DNA of 64,000 nucleotides, taken from assembly GCA_049514435.1 (NCBI GenBank), contig JBEKVB010000005.1:101053-165052 (forward strand), read 5' to 3'. The DNA comes from UBA4810 sp002479215. GTDB taxonomy: Bacteria; Desulfobacterota; Syntrophia; Syntrophales; Smithellaceae. The stretch's first letter is position 1, and every line of letters starts with the position of its first letter. Shown here piece by piece: positions 45,351 through 54,107 of this stretch. Both the position numbers and the translations under genes were made by a program. Below the pieces are notes generated by a model. It worked only from the letters and a program-made list of their open reading frames with translations, was not told the DNA's origin and searched no databases.

Positions 45351-46093
45351 AGGCTCTGGAAATTTCCGGAATAAATTTTTCCTACAATCAGCCGGTGGAC
45401 AAATCAGGTATCGCCGGGAATGAATACGCTCTGCGTGATTTCTCCATGTCTGTGGAAAGCAGTCAATTCCATGCCCTTTTAGGGCCGAACGGCGCGGGCA
45501 AGACCACTCTGATGCGGTTGATTACCGGGCAATTGCGGGGATACGCGGGCGAGATAAATATTTGCGGCTATAAAAACATAAATAACGAGGCATTAAATCT
45601 TATTGGTTACGCGCCCCAGCCGATATCGGTATATACAACATTAACAGCGATGGAAAACTTGCGCATCTTCGGCGTCATGGCCGGGCTGTCGGACAAGCTT
45701 ATAAAAGAACGGTCAGCAGAAGTATTGGCGGAAACAGGACTTTTGTCTTATGCTCAAAAACACGTATCGACCTACTCCGGAGGCATGTTGCGTAGGTTAA
45801 ATCTGGCTGTTGCTCTTCTGCATTCACCGCAACTGTTGTTGTTGGATGAACCCACTGTAGGAGTTGATCCGCAGAGCCGCCATCATATTTATGAGCTGTT
45901 AAAAAAAATGAACACCACCGGAGTAGCGGTTGTTTTATGCACCCATATCATGGATGAAGCTCAACGCTTGTGCTCAAGGGTAACGCTGTTGGATAAAGGT
46001 TCTGTCATATTTTCAGGTGATATGAACGAAATTGATAATTTAGAAAAATTCTTTTTGGAGAGAACGGGGCGTGGGCTGCGCGACGAAAACTGA
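45347..46093 (+). CDS. ABC transporter ATP-binding protein
   Basis: It encodes 248 residues: Walker A GPNGAGKTT (about 45-53), signature YSGGML, Walker B LLLLDEPTVGVD and the H-loop THIMDEAQ. It is of the DrrA/CcmA export type. It pairs with the permease encoded 26 bases downstream. Confidence 0.93.
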   Translation: MKALEISGINFSYNQPVDKSGIAGNEYALRDFSMSVESSQFHALLGPNGAGKTTLMRLITGQLRGYAGEINICGYKNINNEALNLIGYAPQPISVYTTLTAMENLRIFGVMAGLSDKLIKERSAEVLAETGLLSYAQKHVSTYSGGMLRRLNLAVALLHSPQLLLLDEPTVGVDPQSRHHIYELLKKMNTTGVAVVLCTHIMDEAQRLCSRVTLLDKGSVIFSGDMNEIDNLEKFFLERTGRGLRDEN

Positions 46094-46119
46094 TAATTAT
46101 TTATTGAGGCTGCCATAAG

Positions 46120-47241
46120 TTGATTTTTAGGAAATTAAAAGAATTGATCAGAAAAGAAATACTGGTGTTATTGCGTGACCGCCAGACTATTCCTGTTCTA
46201 TTTATAATGCCGGTGGCACTGATTTTTTTTCTGTCCCTGGCGCTTCAAGGAGTTTATGCGGATAAATTCACCGGCCATCAAATTTTATTGGTTTTGGAAA
46301 ACGCCACTCATGCGCCCAAGGCGGTCAAGCTGGAAGAAAAAATAAGTTCCAGCAAGTTGATTCAGCGCGTCCAACGTCCGGATGGTTATGATAACGATAT
46401 GCTTTTTGAATACGGTAAAGCGCAGGCTGTAATTTTTATACCGGAGGGGTTTGACGATGGCGCTAAACCAGTGGAAGTGGAGTTTGATCCGGTTCTTGAT
46501 GCCGGTTATAAAGTTGCTGTTCGTTCACTCATTACCGGTCTGACTGCGGAAGTGGTTATGGGAATAGATGATATTGAAACTATGGCTTCTAATTTTATTG
46601 TTGAAAAAACTAAGAAAAATAGAAATTTTCCTAGCCCGCTGCAGCAAAGTGTTCCCGGCTGGTCAATTTTTGCGATGTTTTTCATTGCCATTCCCATGTC
46701 CATCGGCTTTTTACGGGAAAAAAATGCCGGCACTTTACAGCGCCTTTTTACCTATCCCGTAAGCGCCAGTTTGGTTATTCTGGGCAAACTTATTCCTTAT
46801 TATTTAGTTAACTTAGTTCAGTTCGTGTTGATGCTTATTGTGGGAGTTTATATAATGCCGCACGTGATTAATTTGCCATTCAACATGGGTGAGCATCCGT
46901 GGTATTTAATACCAATAACGGTTGTTGTTGCAGCAGCATCTACTGGTTTTGGCGTGCTGGTGGCGTCCCTGGCACGAACACCTGAGCAAGCTTCTACAAT
47001 TGCGGCAACAGGGGCGGTGTTGATGGGAGTATTCGGCGGCATTATGGTGCCGTATGTTGTTATGCCGTTGGTGATGAAAAAACTGGCGATGATTTCACCG
47101 ATGTATTGGGCGCATCAGGCTTATCTGGATGTATTTTTGCGCGACGCGTCTTTTGGTTTTATTTTACCGAAAATAATTATTTTAACGCTTTTTGCGTTGG
47201 GTTGTTTTTATATAGCGGGGAGGAAAGTTAGATGGATGTAA
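46120..47241 (+). CDS. ABC-2 type exporter permease
   Basis: It encodes 373 residues. One N-terminal helix (about 25-43), a periplasmic loop of about 130 residues, then five helices (about 185-370) match the YhhJ/DrrB layout; FLREKNAGTLQRLFTYPVS is the coupling region. The start is TTG at 46120 with GAGG upstream. It forms an exporter with the preceding ATPase for the product or a building block. The ACP gene overlaps its end by 10 bases. Confidence 0.9.
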   Translation: MIFRKLKELIRKEILVLLRDRQTIPVLFIMPVALIFFLSLALQGVYADKFTGHQILLVLENATHAPKAVKLEEKISSSKLIQRVQRPDGYDNDMLFEYGKAQAVIFIPEGFDDGAKPVEVEFDPVLDAGYKVAVRSLITGLTAEVVMGIDDIETMASNFIVEKTKKNRNFPSPLQQSVPGWSIFAMFFIAIPMSIGFLREKNAGTLQRLFTYPVSASLVILGKLIPYYLVNLVQFVLMLIVGVYIMPHVINLPFNMGEHPWYLIPITVVVAAASTGFGVLVASLARTPEQASTIAATGAVLMGVFGGIMVPYVVMPLVMKKLAMISPMYWAHQAYLDVFLRDASFGFILPKIIILTLFALGCFYIAGRKVRWM

Positions 47242-47543
47242 GCCAAGCTTTAAAAGAATTAAATGTATCATCGAGAGAAGAGTTGATTTTCAAGCTCAAA
47301 GAACTGATTATCAAGGCCTGTGACGTTAAAGACGTGAAACCGGAAGATATAGCCACCGCTGTTCCCTTTATCGGCGGACCTGGTCCGCTTAAATTGGACA
47401 GCCTTGACGCCATGGAAATTGCCATGGAATTGAGGTATCAGTTTGGTGTGGAATTAAAGAACGCGTCAACCGCGGCCAAAGCGATGCAGTCGTTTGATAC
47501 ACTGGCCGATTTTGTAATCAACGCGCCGAAGGTTAAAAAGTGA
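47232..47543 (+). CDS. acyl carrier protein
   Basis: It encodes 103 residues with the phosphopantetheine motif LDSLDAMEIA, Ser57 being the attachment site. It is longer than FabF-pathway ACPs at the N-terminus and carries PFIGGPGP before the motif. It would carry the growing chain for the ketosynthases next door. It overlaps the permease gene by 10 bases and the following ketosynthase (GTG start) by 4. It is the only ACP in the cluster. Confidence 0.92.
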   Translation: MDVSQALKELNVSSREELIFKLKELIIKACDVKDVKPEDIATAVPFIGGPGPLKLDSLDAMEIAMELRYQFGVELKNASTAAKAMQSFDTLADFVINAPKVKK

Positions 47544-48709
47544 AAAAGAGCGATATTTATGTGCGCGGTTGGGGCGCCGTAACCGCGCTGGGGTGGAGCG
47601 CGCCCGAGTCGGCACAGAATTTGATTGCGGGAAAAGTGATGCCGGCAAGAGCAGGCACAGCCTCCTATTTAATCAGCCCTGAATATAAGGCTTTTGAAGT
47701 TCCCTATTCCGGTAATCCTCTCGGTAAAGCTCAAGCAATGTTGGAGAAGGCGCTGACAGAAGCAATATCGCGGGCGGGACTTTCTCTGGCTGAAATTGCC
47801 GAATCCAGTTTACTTACGGGGACGACAGGCGGCCTTTTTATCCGCAATGAATATGAATTTACTGAAGCGGTGCGCAAAAATCCGGGCAAAGAATCACCGG
47901 CTATTTCCTGCCGCAACAGAGGCCCCGGCGAAGTAAGCGATTTAATTGCCGGTAAATACGGCATCAGGGGCATGAGGCTGACCTTCAGCATGGCCTGTGT
48001 TTCCAGTTCGCACGCTTTAGTTGTCGCGGCGCAACTTCTGGAACAGAAAAAAATTCGCCGGGCGATTGTCGTCGGTTTCGAACCGCTTTTAAATTTGACT
48101 TTACATGGATTTGCCAGCCTGCTTCTCTATGATTATGATCAGTGTCGTCCGTTTTGTGCTACCCGCTCCGGCATGCAAATAGGCGAGGGCGCCGCCGCCG
48201 TAATCCTGGAGCAAAATGGATTGCCTGCCCAAGGAAAAGGGAAATACAAGTTTGCGGGAGGCTACTTATTTAATGATAATAACAGTCTAACGTCGGCAGG
48301 AATTGATGGAGAACTCGTTGGCGATGTTATTCAGCAAACCTTAACATCAGCGCAAGTACTTCCCGGCGATATTGTGGCGATTAAAGCTCACGGCACAGGC
48401 ACAAAGGATAATGATCTTTCCGAGGGACGGGGCTTGGTCAAACTCTTTGGAGAAAAGCTTCCCCCCGTGGTTTCTCTGAAGGGTGCGATGGGGCATGCTC
48501 TGGGTGCAGCCGGCGCAATAGAAACTGCTGTCTGGCTTTCCTGCTTGGAAGAAGGATTGATTCCCCGCAGTTTTGGTTTTGTGGAGACTGATCCGGAAAT
48601 AGGATTTACCCCGGCGTTAAAAAACAATCCGGCACCTAACGGCGCTTATCTCTTTACCTATTTCGGATTTGGCAGCACGTGTACGAGTTATTTGATTATC
48701 AAGGAATGA
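47540..48709 (+). CDS. beta-ketoacyl-ACP synthase 2, catalytically complete
   Basis: It encodes 389 residues with a ketosynthase fold. The triad is intact: Cys153 in SMACVSSSHA, His in KAHGTGTKDND and His in KGAMGHALGAAG. The GTG start at 47540 overlaps the ACP stop. It is distant from the first ketosynthase of the cluster, so it probably takes another substrate or step. A degenerate partner follows after 6 bases. Confidence 0.9.
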   Translation: MKKSDIYVRGWGAVTALGWSAPESAQNLIAGKVMPARAGTASYLISPEYKAFEVPYSGNPLGKAQAMLEKALTEAISRAGLSLAEIAESSLLTGTTGGLFIRNEYEFTEAVRKNPGKESPAISCRNRGPGEVSDLIAGKYGIRGMRLTFSMACVSSSHALVVAAQLLEQKKIRRAIVVGFEPLLNLTLHGFASLLLYDYDQCRPFCATRSGMQIGEGAAAVILEQNGLPAQGKGKYKFAGGYLFNDNNSLTSAGIDGELVGDVIQQTLTSAQVLPGDIVAIKAHGTGTKDNDLSEGRGLVKLFGEKLPPVVSLKGAMGHALGAAGAIETAVWLSCLEEGLIPRSFGFVETDPEIGFTPALKNNPAPNGAYLFTYFGFGSTCTSYLIIKE

Positions 48710-48715
48710 GAACTC

Positions 48716-49717
48716 ATGTCCTCTAGCTCAGACGAAAAGAAAACTATTTTGGCCATGCCGGTGATAGCGGCAAGTTATATTGGCCCGGCACTTGCGCCAA
48801 ATCTGGATGCTGCCTGGGATGAAGCGCAATTACCGCTGAACCCTGATGATCTGGTGCAAAAAATCATGGGGCAGCCGATGCGCCGTGCCGGGAGGTTCAT
48901 CAAAATGGTCTGCTGTGGGGCTTTGGCTTGTTTGAAAAAAGTGCCGCCCGGTTATTTAAAGACGAAAAAAATAGGAATATTTCTGGCAACAGGATTAGGG
49001 AATGTTGATGAAATATTGCCCTTTATCACGCAGGTGTTTAAGCATGAAGGCGGATTTCCCAGCCCCAATCAGTTTGCCAATTCGGTGAGCAATGCCGCCG
49101 CCTTTTTTCTGGCGCGGATATGTGAAATCAAGGGAGTTATTCTGACGATATCGGAGGAAGAATTATCTTTTGAATCAGCGCTCTGGCTGGCGCAGAGCTA
49201 TTTGGAAAACGGCGAAATAGATTTGGCTCTCGTCGGCGGGTGCGATGTTTTTACGCCTACGGTTGAGGAGTATCACGAGCGCATGAATTTGAAGCCGGAT
49301 AATGCCCGTTTGTTGCCTATGGGTGAAGGCAGTTCATGGCTTTTGCTGGGGAAGGGTAATGAGGAAAAGATAGGCGATATATTGGCGGTGGAGTTCGGCA
49401 GTAAATTAGTGCCGCCGGAAGAAGTTTCGGCAAGTGAAAATATTTTAAGCGCAAGCGAAAAATTAATTGCTAAGACCGCTTCAAGTGGGAAGAAACGCTT
49501 TTTACTGCCCGGTTTTCGCATGGATAAAACAGACACTCATTTTTGGAAACAAAAAGGCTGGGAGGTTGATGACTATTTGCCTTACTGCGGTATTTATCCT
49601 ACGGCAGCGGCTTTTGGGATAGCGCGCGCCATGCAGAAAAACACATCAACTATTTTCGTGCATTATAATTGTCACGCTTCGGGCAAGCAGGTATTTGTGG
49701 CAGCATCAACAAAATAA
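48716..49717 (+). CDS. degenerate ketosynthase partner 2
   Basis: It encodes 333 residues. Features of the ketosynthase N-terminal half (GIFLATGLGNVDEI, FANSVSNAAAFFLA, DLALVGGCDVF) are recognisable, but the catalytic Cys position is Glu (SEEELSFESA) and the usual His motifs are missing; the C-terminus has HYNCHASG. It is shorter than active enzymes. It is probably a non-catalytic partner of the ketosynthase upstream, mirroring the first pair of the cluster. Confidence 0.75.
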   Translation: MSSSSDEKKTILAMPVIAASYIGPALAPNLDAAWDEAQLPLNPDDLVQKIMGQPMRRAGRFIKMVCCGALACLKKVPPGYLKTKKIGIFLATGLGNVDEILPFITQVFKHEGGFPSPNQFANSVSNAAAFFLARICEIKGVILTISEEELSFESALWLAQSYLENGEIDLALVGGCDVFTPTVEEYHERMNLKPDNARLLPMGEGSSWLLLGKGNEEKIGDILAVEFGSKLVPPEEVSASENILSASEKLIAKTASSGKKRFLLPGFRMDKTDTHFWKQKGWEVDDYLPYCGIYPTAAAFGIARAMQKNTSTIFVHYNCHASGKQVFVAASTK

Positions 49718-49732
49718 TTTTTCCGTTTTAGC

Positions 49733-51199
49733 GTGTTTACCAAGATGACGAAGGTTCGATCTCAACAAAAAAAGCGCATTGTCCTTGTTCATCCGCGGGG
49801 ATTCAACTGGTTTCCCGGTAAGCGCGACATTACCGATATTGCCAACCGAATGGTGCCGCAGGGACTGCTTTCTATCGCCGCTTATTTGATAGAGCAGGGC
49901 CATGATGTTTTCGTTTACGATTGCCTCGGCCTCGAAGCTCCGTTTGAACTGCAAAAGCAGGTGCAGGCAATCTTAGCCTATCAGCCGCAGATCGTTGGCT
50001 TTTCCACAACGACATCCTCGTTTCCCGATGCCGCTGAACTTGCTCAGAAAATCAAAAAACAATCACCTGACATTATAACGGTATGCGGAGGAGTCCATGT
50101 TTCCGCTCTGGAGGGTAAGCTTCTACAGGATTATCCGGCTTTTGATTTTCTTGCTGCGGGCGAAGGCGAGCTAACTATGGCCGAGTTTGCCGCGGGAGTT
50201 GAACCTGCCGCAATTAAAGGATTGATATGGCGCAAGGGCGAGGAAGTCGTTGCTAACGAGCCGCGTCCGAAAATACCCGATTTGGATAACCTGCCTTTTC
50301 CCGCCTACGAGAAGCTTCAGGGCTTTCCCGGCGATTATCATTTGCCCTTGTTCAGTTATATTAATACACCCGGGGCGACGATGATTACTTCGCGGGGCTG
50401 TATGTATCAATGCTCTTATTGTGACCGCTCGGTTTTTAAAAAAGGTTTCCGCTACAATTCCGCCGCTTATATTTACGAGCACATGAAATATTTGCGGGAA
50501 AAATTCGGTGTGCGGCATATCAATATTTACGATGATTTGTTTACGGCCAATCGCCAGCGTATTGTCGAGCTTGGCGATAAACTCACCAGTTTCCCTCTGG
50601 GAATAAATTTCAATTGCGCTGTGCGCGTAGGCTACACGGATGATGATTTATTAAAGATGCTTAAAGATGCCGGTTGCCTCATGGTTTCGCTGGGCATTGA
50701 ATCCGCCGATCCGCAAATGCTCGCTCGGCATAAGGCCGGTGTTTCTCTTGACGACGTGCGCGATACCGTCCGGCGCATTCAAGTTCAGGGACTGAGAGCC
50801 AAAGGTCTGTTCATGATGGGTTTGCCCGGCGAGACAGAAGAATCCATCCATCGCACTTCCGATTTTATTATTTCACTGGGGCTGGACGACATGAACATGG
50901 CGAAATTTACGCCCTTTCCCGGAGCGCCGCTCTGGACAACGATAGGAGAGGAAGGAACTTTTAATGAAGACTGGCGTCTGATGAATTGCCTGAATTTTGT
51001 TTTTGTTCCTAAAGGAATTGCCTCTAAAGAAAGACTTGATCAACTCTACAACGAGCATGTTAAGCGCTTTTATTCCGATGGTGCCTGGCGCAAAAAATTC
51101 CGCCAGCGTTTCTGGCAGCACCGCAAAAGCCTGATGTATTTAATGCGTCATTTGCCATCGTTCTGGTCGGCGAAAAACCAATTTGAGCCGGAGAAATAA
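49733..51199 (+). CDS. radical SAM protein with B12-binding domain (2)
   Basis: It encodes 488 residues, or 484 if the ATG at 49745 is used. The N-terminal cobalamin-type domain (about 15-150) contains IVGFSTTTSSFPDA and VCGGVHVSALEG. The radical SAM motif is SRGCMYQCSYC (Cys at about 222, 226 and 229), and SLGIESADPQ and FMMGLPGETEES follow, as in BchE/HpnJ-like enzymes. It is the last gene of the cluster. It may methylate or cyclise the acyl product. The reaction cannot be told. Confidence 0.85.
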   Translation: MFTKMTKVRSQQKKRIVLVHPRGFNWFPGKRDITDIANRMVPQGLLSIAAYLIEQGHDVFVYDCLGLEAPFELQKQVQAILAYQPQIVGFSTTTSSFPDAAELAQKIKKQSPDIITVCGGVHVSALEGKLLQDYPAFDFLAAGEGELTMAEFAAGVEPAAIKGLIWRKGEEVVANEPRPKIPDLDNLPFPAYEKLQGFPGDYHLPLFSYINTPGATMITSRGCMYQCSYCDRSVFKKGFRYNSAAYIYEHMKYLREKFGVRHINIYDDLFTANRQRIVELGDKLTSFPLGINFNCAVRVGYTDDDLLKMLKDAGCLMVSLGIESADPQMLARHKAGVSLDDVRDTVRRIQVQGLRAKGLFMMGLPGETEESIHRTSDFIISLGLDDMNMAKFTPFPGAPLWTTIGEEGTFNEDWRLMNCLNFVFVPKGIASKERLDQLYNEHVKRFYSDGAWRKKFRQRFWQHRKSLMYLMRHLPSFWSAKNQFEPEK

Positions 51200-51248
51200 A
51201 GAGGGAGTGGCAAGGGTCATGGGTCAAGATGTAGCAATCTCTTATGAT

Positions 51249-51277
51249 TGACAGACCCTATGAAAGCATGTTAAATC
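51249..51277 (+). promoter_or_regulatory. promoter of the tRNA-Arg gene
   Basis: TTGACA (51249-51254) and TTAAAT (51272-51277) are separated by 17 bases, about 25 bases before the mature tRNA start. Confidence 0.5.
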
Positions 51278-51302
51278 ACGGGTTCTCTTATAAAAAATGG
51301 CT

Positions 51303-51379
51303 GCCCCTGTAGCTCAGAAGGATAGAGCAACGGATTCCTAATCCGTGTGCCGCGCGTTCGACTCGCGCCAGGGGCACCA
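51303..51379 (+). tRNA. tRNA-Arg (anticodon CCU), CCA encoded
   Basis: The 77-base sequence folds into a cloverleaf. The acceptor stem is GCCCCTG with CAGGGGC, discriminator A, then CCA. The anticodon stem is ACGGA / TCCGT with loop TTCCTAA, so the anticodon is CCT, reading AGG. The T-arm is CGCGC-TTCGACT-GCGCG-like. tRNA genes are frequent insertion sites, and the region to its right looks accessory. Confidence 0.95.
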
Positions 51380-52136
51380 ATTAAATCAATGAGTTAACCA
51401 CGGATTCCTGATTTTTTTCGGTAGGAAAAACTGCAACTGTGCTTGAAATTGTGTCTGTTTGCGCTTTAAGATAGGCCTCTTGTTTGAAAGGATAAACGTA
51501 TTCGGTTACAAAGGCAGGAAGCTTAACTATCCTTAACTATCCTTAACTAGGAATAACAGAATAACTGAAATAATTGAATGAAAATAAGAGATTAAAAAAA
51601 TTGGCCGCAAAATATTTATTGCTTTTTTTACCCTATTGGCTAATTTTTTTCACCGAATAGCTTATCCCAGAGAACCGAAGGTCATATCAACGGAATCGGC
51701 GACAAAATAATTTCGCAGAACATTGAGCGCAAAAATCCTGTCTGATTTTATATCATTTTTGTCAGGGTTAATACCGGCAGGTATTTTTGGTGAAAGCAGT
51801 AAGCAACATCGAAAATTGGATATCCGGGCTTTGCAAGTACAAAGCGTTAGATTTAATAATCGGGTCAATTTATTGAATACGAGATGAAATACGCAAAGTA
51901 TTAACGCATATTTTCTGTTCCTGCAAAATCCGGCTTCCTTCCTGTACTGTTGATTTTCTTATTTTTTTAATTCATACAACATTGCAATCGGTAATAATCA
52001 AAAAATGGCTGAACTCTAACTTAACATGTGGTACAGGTATAGGGGGTAGGCCACTAGAAGATTTCATTGCATCGTAGAGTTATGAGGAAACTATAGAATA
52101 ACTTGTTAGGTGAGGCCAGTGACAAAGGAGAACGTG
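51380..52136. other. non-coding gap after the tRNA
   Basis: This 757-base region holds 2.8 copies of a 10-bp direct repeat (CTTAACTATC, 51522-51549) and copy 1 of repeat D (51939-52040). Short reading frames on both strands have no recognisable product. It may contain remains of former genes. Confidence 0.5.
51939..52040 (+). repeat. dispersed repeat family D, copy 1
   Basis: These 102 bases align without gaps to 56659-56760 with 15 differences (about 85% identity). Shared parts include TTCCTGTACTGTTG, CATACAACATT and GCTGAACTCTAAC. It lies 97 bases before the release-factor-like gene. Confidence 0.8.
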
Positions 52137-52541
52137 ATGAGAACCAAAGTGGGTTTATGGATTGACCATAGGAAGGCTATTATCGTGGCTGTTACGGATA
52201 AAGGGGAAGAGACGCGACTGATAGTATCAAAGGCTGAGAAACAGCTCCAACGTTCTGGTGATTCGCCTCTTAATGGGCGCTATGAATCGCATAAAGTACC
52301 GGCAGATGATAGCCGCCAGAGAACGTTTACGGGACATCTCAACATTTATTATGAGGCGGTAATTGCGTGTCTTCGTGATGCAGAATCCATTCTGATATTT
52401 GGTCCTGGTGAGGCAAAGGGCGAACTGAAGAAACGTCTTGAAAAAAGCAAACTGGGTGGACACATTGTTGGCATTGAAACAGTTGACAAGATGACGGATC
52501 GCCAGATTGCGACAAAAGTTCGACAGTACTTTGCAAAATAG
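52137..52541 (+). CDS. possible bacterial eRF1-domain-like protein
   Basis: The ATG at 52137, with AAAGGAG 6 bases upstream, gives 134 residues starting MRTKVGLWIDHRKAI. The end (IFGPGEAKGELKKRLE, then GIETVDKMTDRQIATKV) resembles the last domain of eRF1-superfamily proteins, also seen in bacterial proteins of unknown role. It would be cytoplasmic. The assignment is by resemblance only. Confidence 0.6.
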   Translation: MRTKVGLWIDHRKAIIVAVTDKGEETRLIVSKAEKQLQRSGDSPLNGRYESHKVPADDSRQRTFTGHLNIYYEAVIACLRDAESILIFGPGEAKGELKKRLEKSKLGGHIVGIETVDKMTDRQIATKVRQYFAK

Positions 52542-52836
52542 CCGTCGGCAAGAAATCCCAAGGAATGTTATACGGACAGAAAAGCAAAACTCCACATCTT
52601 ATGCGGATCAGTTTAATTATTGTGGGGCCGCATCAACCAGATATCAAGCAGGAGAAAAATGCTATGGAGTTTGGGAAACTGACAGATTACATCAAGGATT
52701 TATATCAGGATTACGAAATGATAGCTTGACATAGACATTTCTTTGATATTTTATGGAATAAACATAAAAAACACTGTTCGGCTAAGAAGATATGAGAGCT
52801 AGCATACAGTCTTGCTAGACATGCAGGAGGTCTTCC

Positions 52837-53862
52837 GTGAAAAAGTCCGCCCGTCTACCTATTATGATAGTCTTGGGAACGCTACTCTTGCCATGTTGGC
52901 AGGGCAACGCCACTGACCAATACCCTGTCTATGATGCTTCTCTATCGGGTTACACCTATCCCTTTGAGGTCAAGAGCTTTTCATTCTCCTCGCAGGGGCA
53001 GCCTCTACGGATGGCATATATGGATGTCGCCCCTGAGAAGGCAAATGGTCAAGTGGTTCTCCTTCTTCACGGCAAAAATTTTTGTGGTGCCTATTGGGAA
53101 CCAACCATCCGAGCTCTGATATCCAGCGGATATCGGGCCATAGTACCGGATCAAATCGGCTTTGGAAAGTCGTCGAAGCCGCACCACTTCCAGTTTACCT
53201 TTCAACAGCTTGCCAGGGAGACAGAAGCTCTGCTGGATAGTCTACATGTTCCAAAGGTCTCCGTGGTGGGTCACTCCATTGGCGGTATGCTGGCAACAAG
53301 GTTCGCCTTGATGTTTCCTGAGCGAGTTGAACGGCTCGTTCTTGTGAATCCAATTGGATTGGAGGACTGGAAGAGGTTGGTCCCCTACAAGACGATTGAC
53401 GAACTTTATGCCAGTGAACTCAAATCTACTCCAGAAGCCGTTCGCACATACATGAAGGAGAACTACTTTGGCGGAACGTGGAAGCCGGAATTTGAGAGCC
53501 TTGTCGAGATACAAGCTGGCTGGATCAGAGGTCCCGACCGGCTCCGGATGGCCTGGCTGTCTGCCCTCACGACTGACATGGCCTTCACTCAGCCGGTGCT
53601 TTATGAATTCGGGGACCTGAAGATGCCTGTTCTCTTGATCATTGGACAAGCGGATAGGACGGCATTAGGCAAGGTTTGGGTTCCTCCAATTGTAAGAGAA
53701 AAGATGGGCAACTATCCCGAACTGGGACGCCTGACCAAGGCAGCAATTCCCATGTGTCAGCTTGTAGAAATCGATGGTGCGGGACATCTGCCCCAAGTAC
53801 AACAATTCGATACCTACTGGCAAGCCATGGAGAGCTTTCTGAAAGGACAATTAAAGAAATGA
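52837..53862 (+). CDS. secreted alpha/beta hydrolase
   Basis: It encodes 341 residues, starting with GTG (CAGGAGGT upstream). A signal peptide (about 1-26) ends near NATDQ. LLLHGKNFCGAYW is the oxyanion region, GHSIGGM (about 144-150) the nucleophile elbow, IIGQADRTA (about 268) the acid region and GAGHLPQ (about 314-320) the His. GC content is clearly higher than in neighbouring genes, suggesting transfer. Related periplasmic hydrolases include esterases and epoxide-hydrolase-like enzymes; the substrate is unknown. The 295-base gap before it shows a 21-codon frame starting MEFGKLTDYIKDLYQDY that stops at once, perhaps a gene remnant. Confidence 0.85.
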   Translation: MKKSARLPIMIVLGTLLLPCWQGNATDQYPVYDASLSGYTYPFEVKSFSFSSQGQPLRMAYMDVAPEKANGQVVLLLHGKNFCGAYWEPTIRALISSGYRAIVPDQIGFGKSSKPHHFQFTFQQLARETEALLDSLHVPKVSVVGHSIGGMLATRFALMFPERVERLVLVNPIGLEDWKRLVPYKTIDELYASELKSTPEAVRTYMKENYFGGTWKPEFESLVEIQAGWIRGPDRLRMAWLSALTTDMAFTQPVLYEFGDLKMPVLLIIGQADRTALGKVWVPPIVREKMGNYPELGRLTKAAIPMCQLVEIDGAGHLPQVQQFDTYWQAMESFLKGQLKK

Positions 53863-54107
53863 TGGGCATAATCGGTTAGCGGGGGTTTTTTCCCCCTCAG
53901 CCTCCACACCATCTAGCATAAGGAATTTAAGTTAAAAAAAACCGTTGAACGACAGCATCAGCGTGACGCAGAATAAACGCGGTTTAGTTTTGGCGGTGGT
54001 AGTTGCACACGCAGGTTATGCAAAATGTTACTGGGAGCCGGATTTATCTGCGATCTGGTGCAACCACACCAAAAAACAATTCAAGCAAAATTCCGCCTTT
54101 ATTTTCA

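Noticed and set aside
28976..51199. Calling the cluster a standard aryl-polyene cluster
   Set aside because: Shared parts are clear, but the reductase and dehydratase genes are missing and the fused kinase, BtrH and radical SAM genes are extra.
28976..51199. Ladderane lipid cluster
   Set aside because: Ketosynthase, ACP and radical SAM genes fit, but there is no phytoene-desaturase-like or FabZ-like gene, and an ammonia-lyase is not expected.
51522..51549. Iteron-type origin
   Set aside because: Only 2.8 copies of a 10-bp unit are present, with no replication gene nearby.
51662..51868. 68-residue minus-strand frame after the tRNA
   Set aside because: There is no motif, no clear ribosome site and no resemblance to integrases or other island genes.
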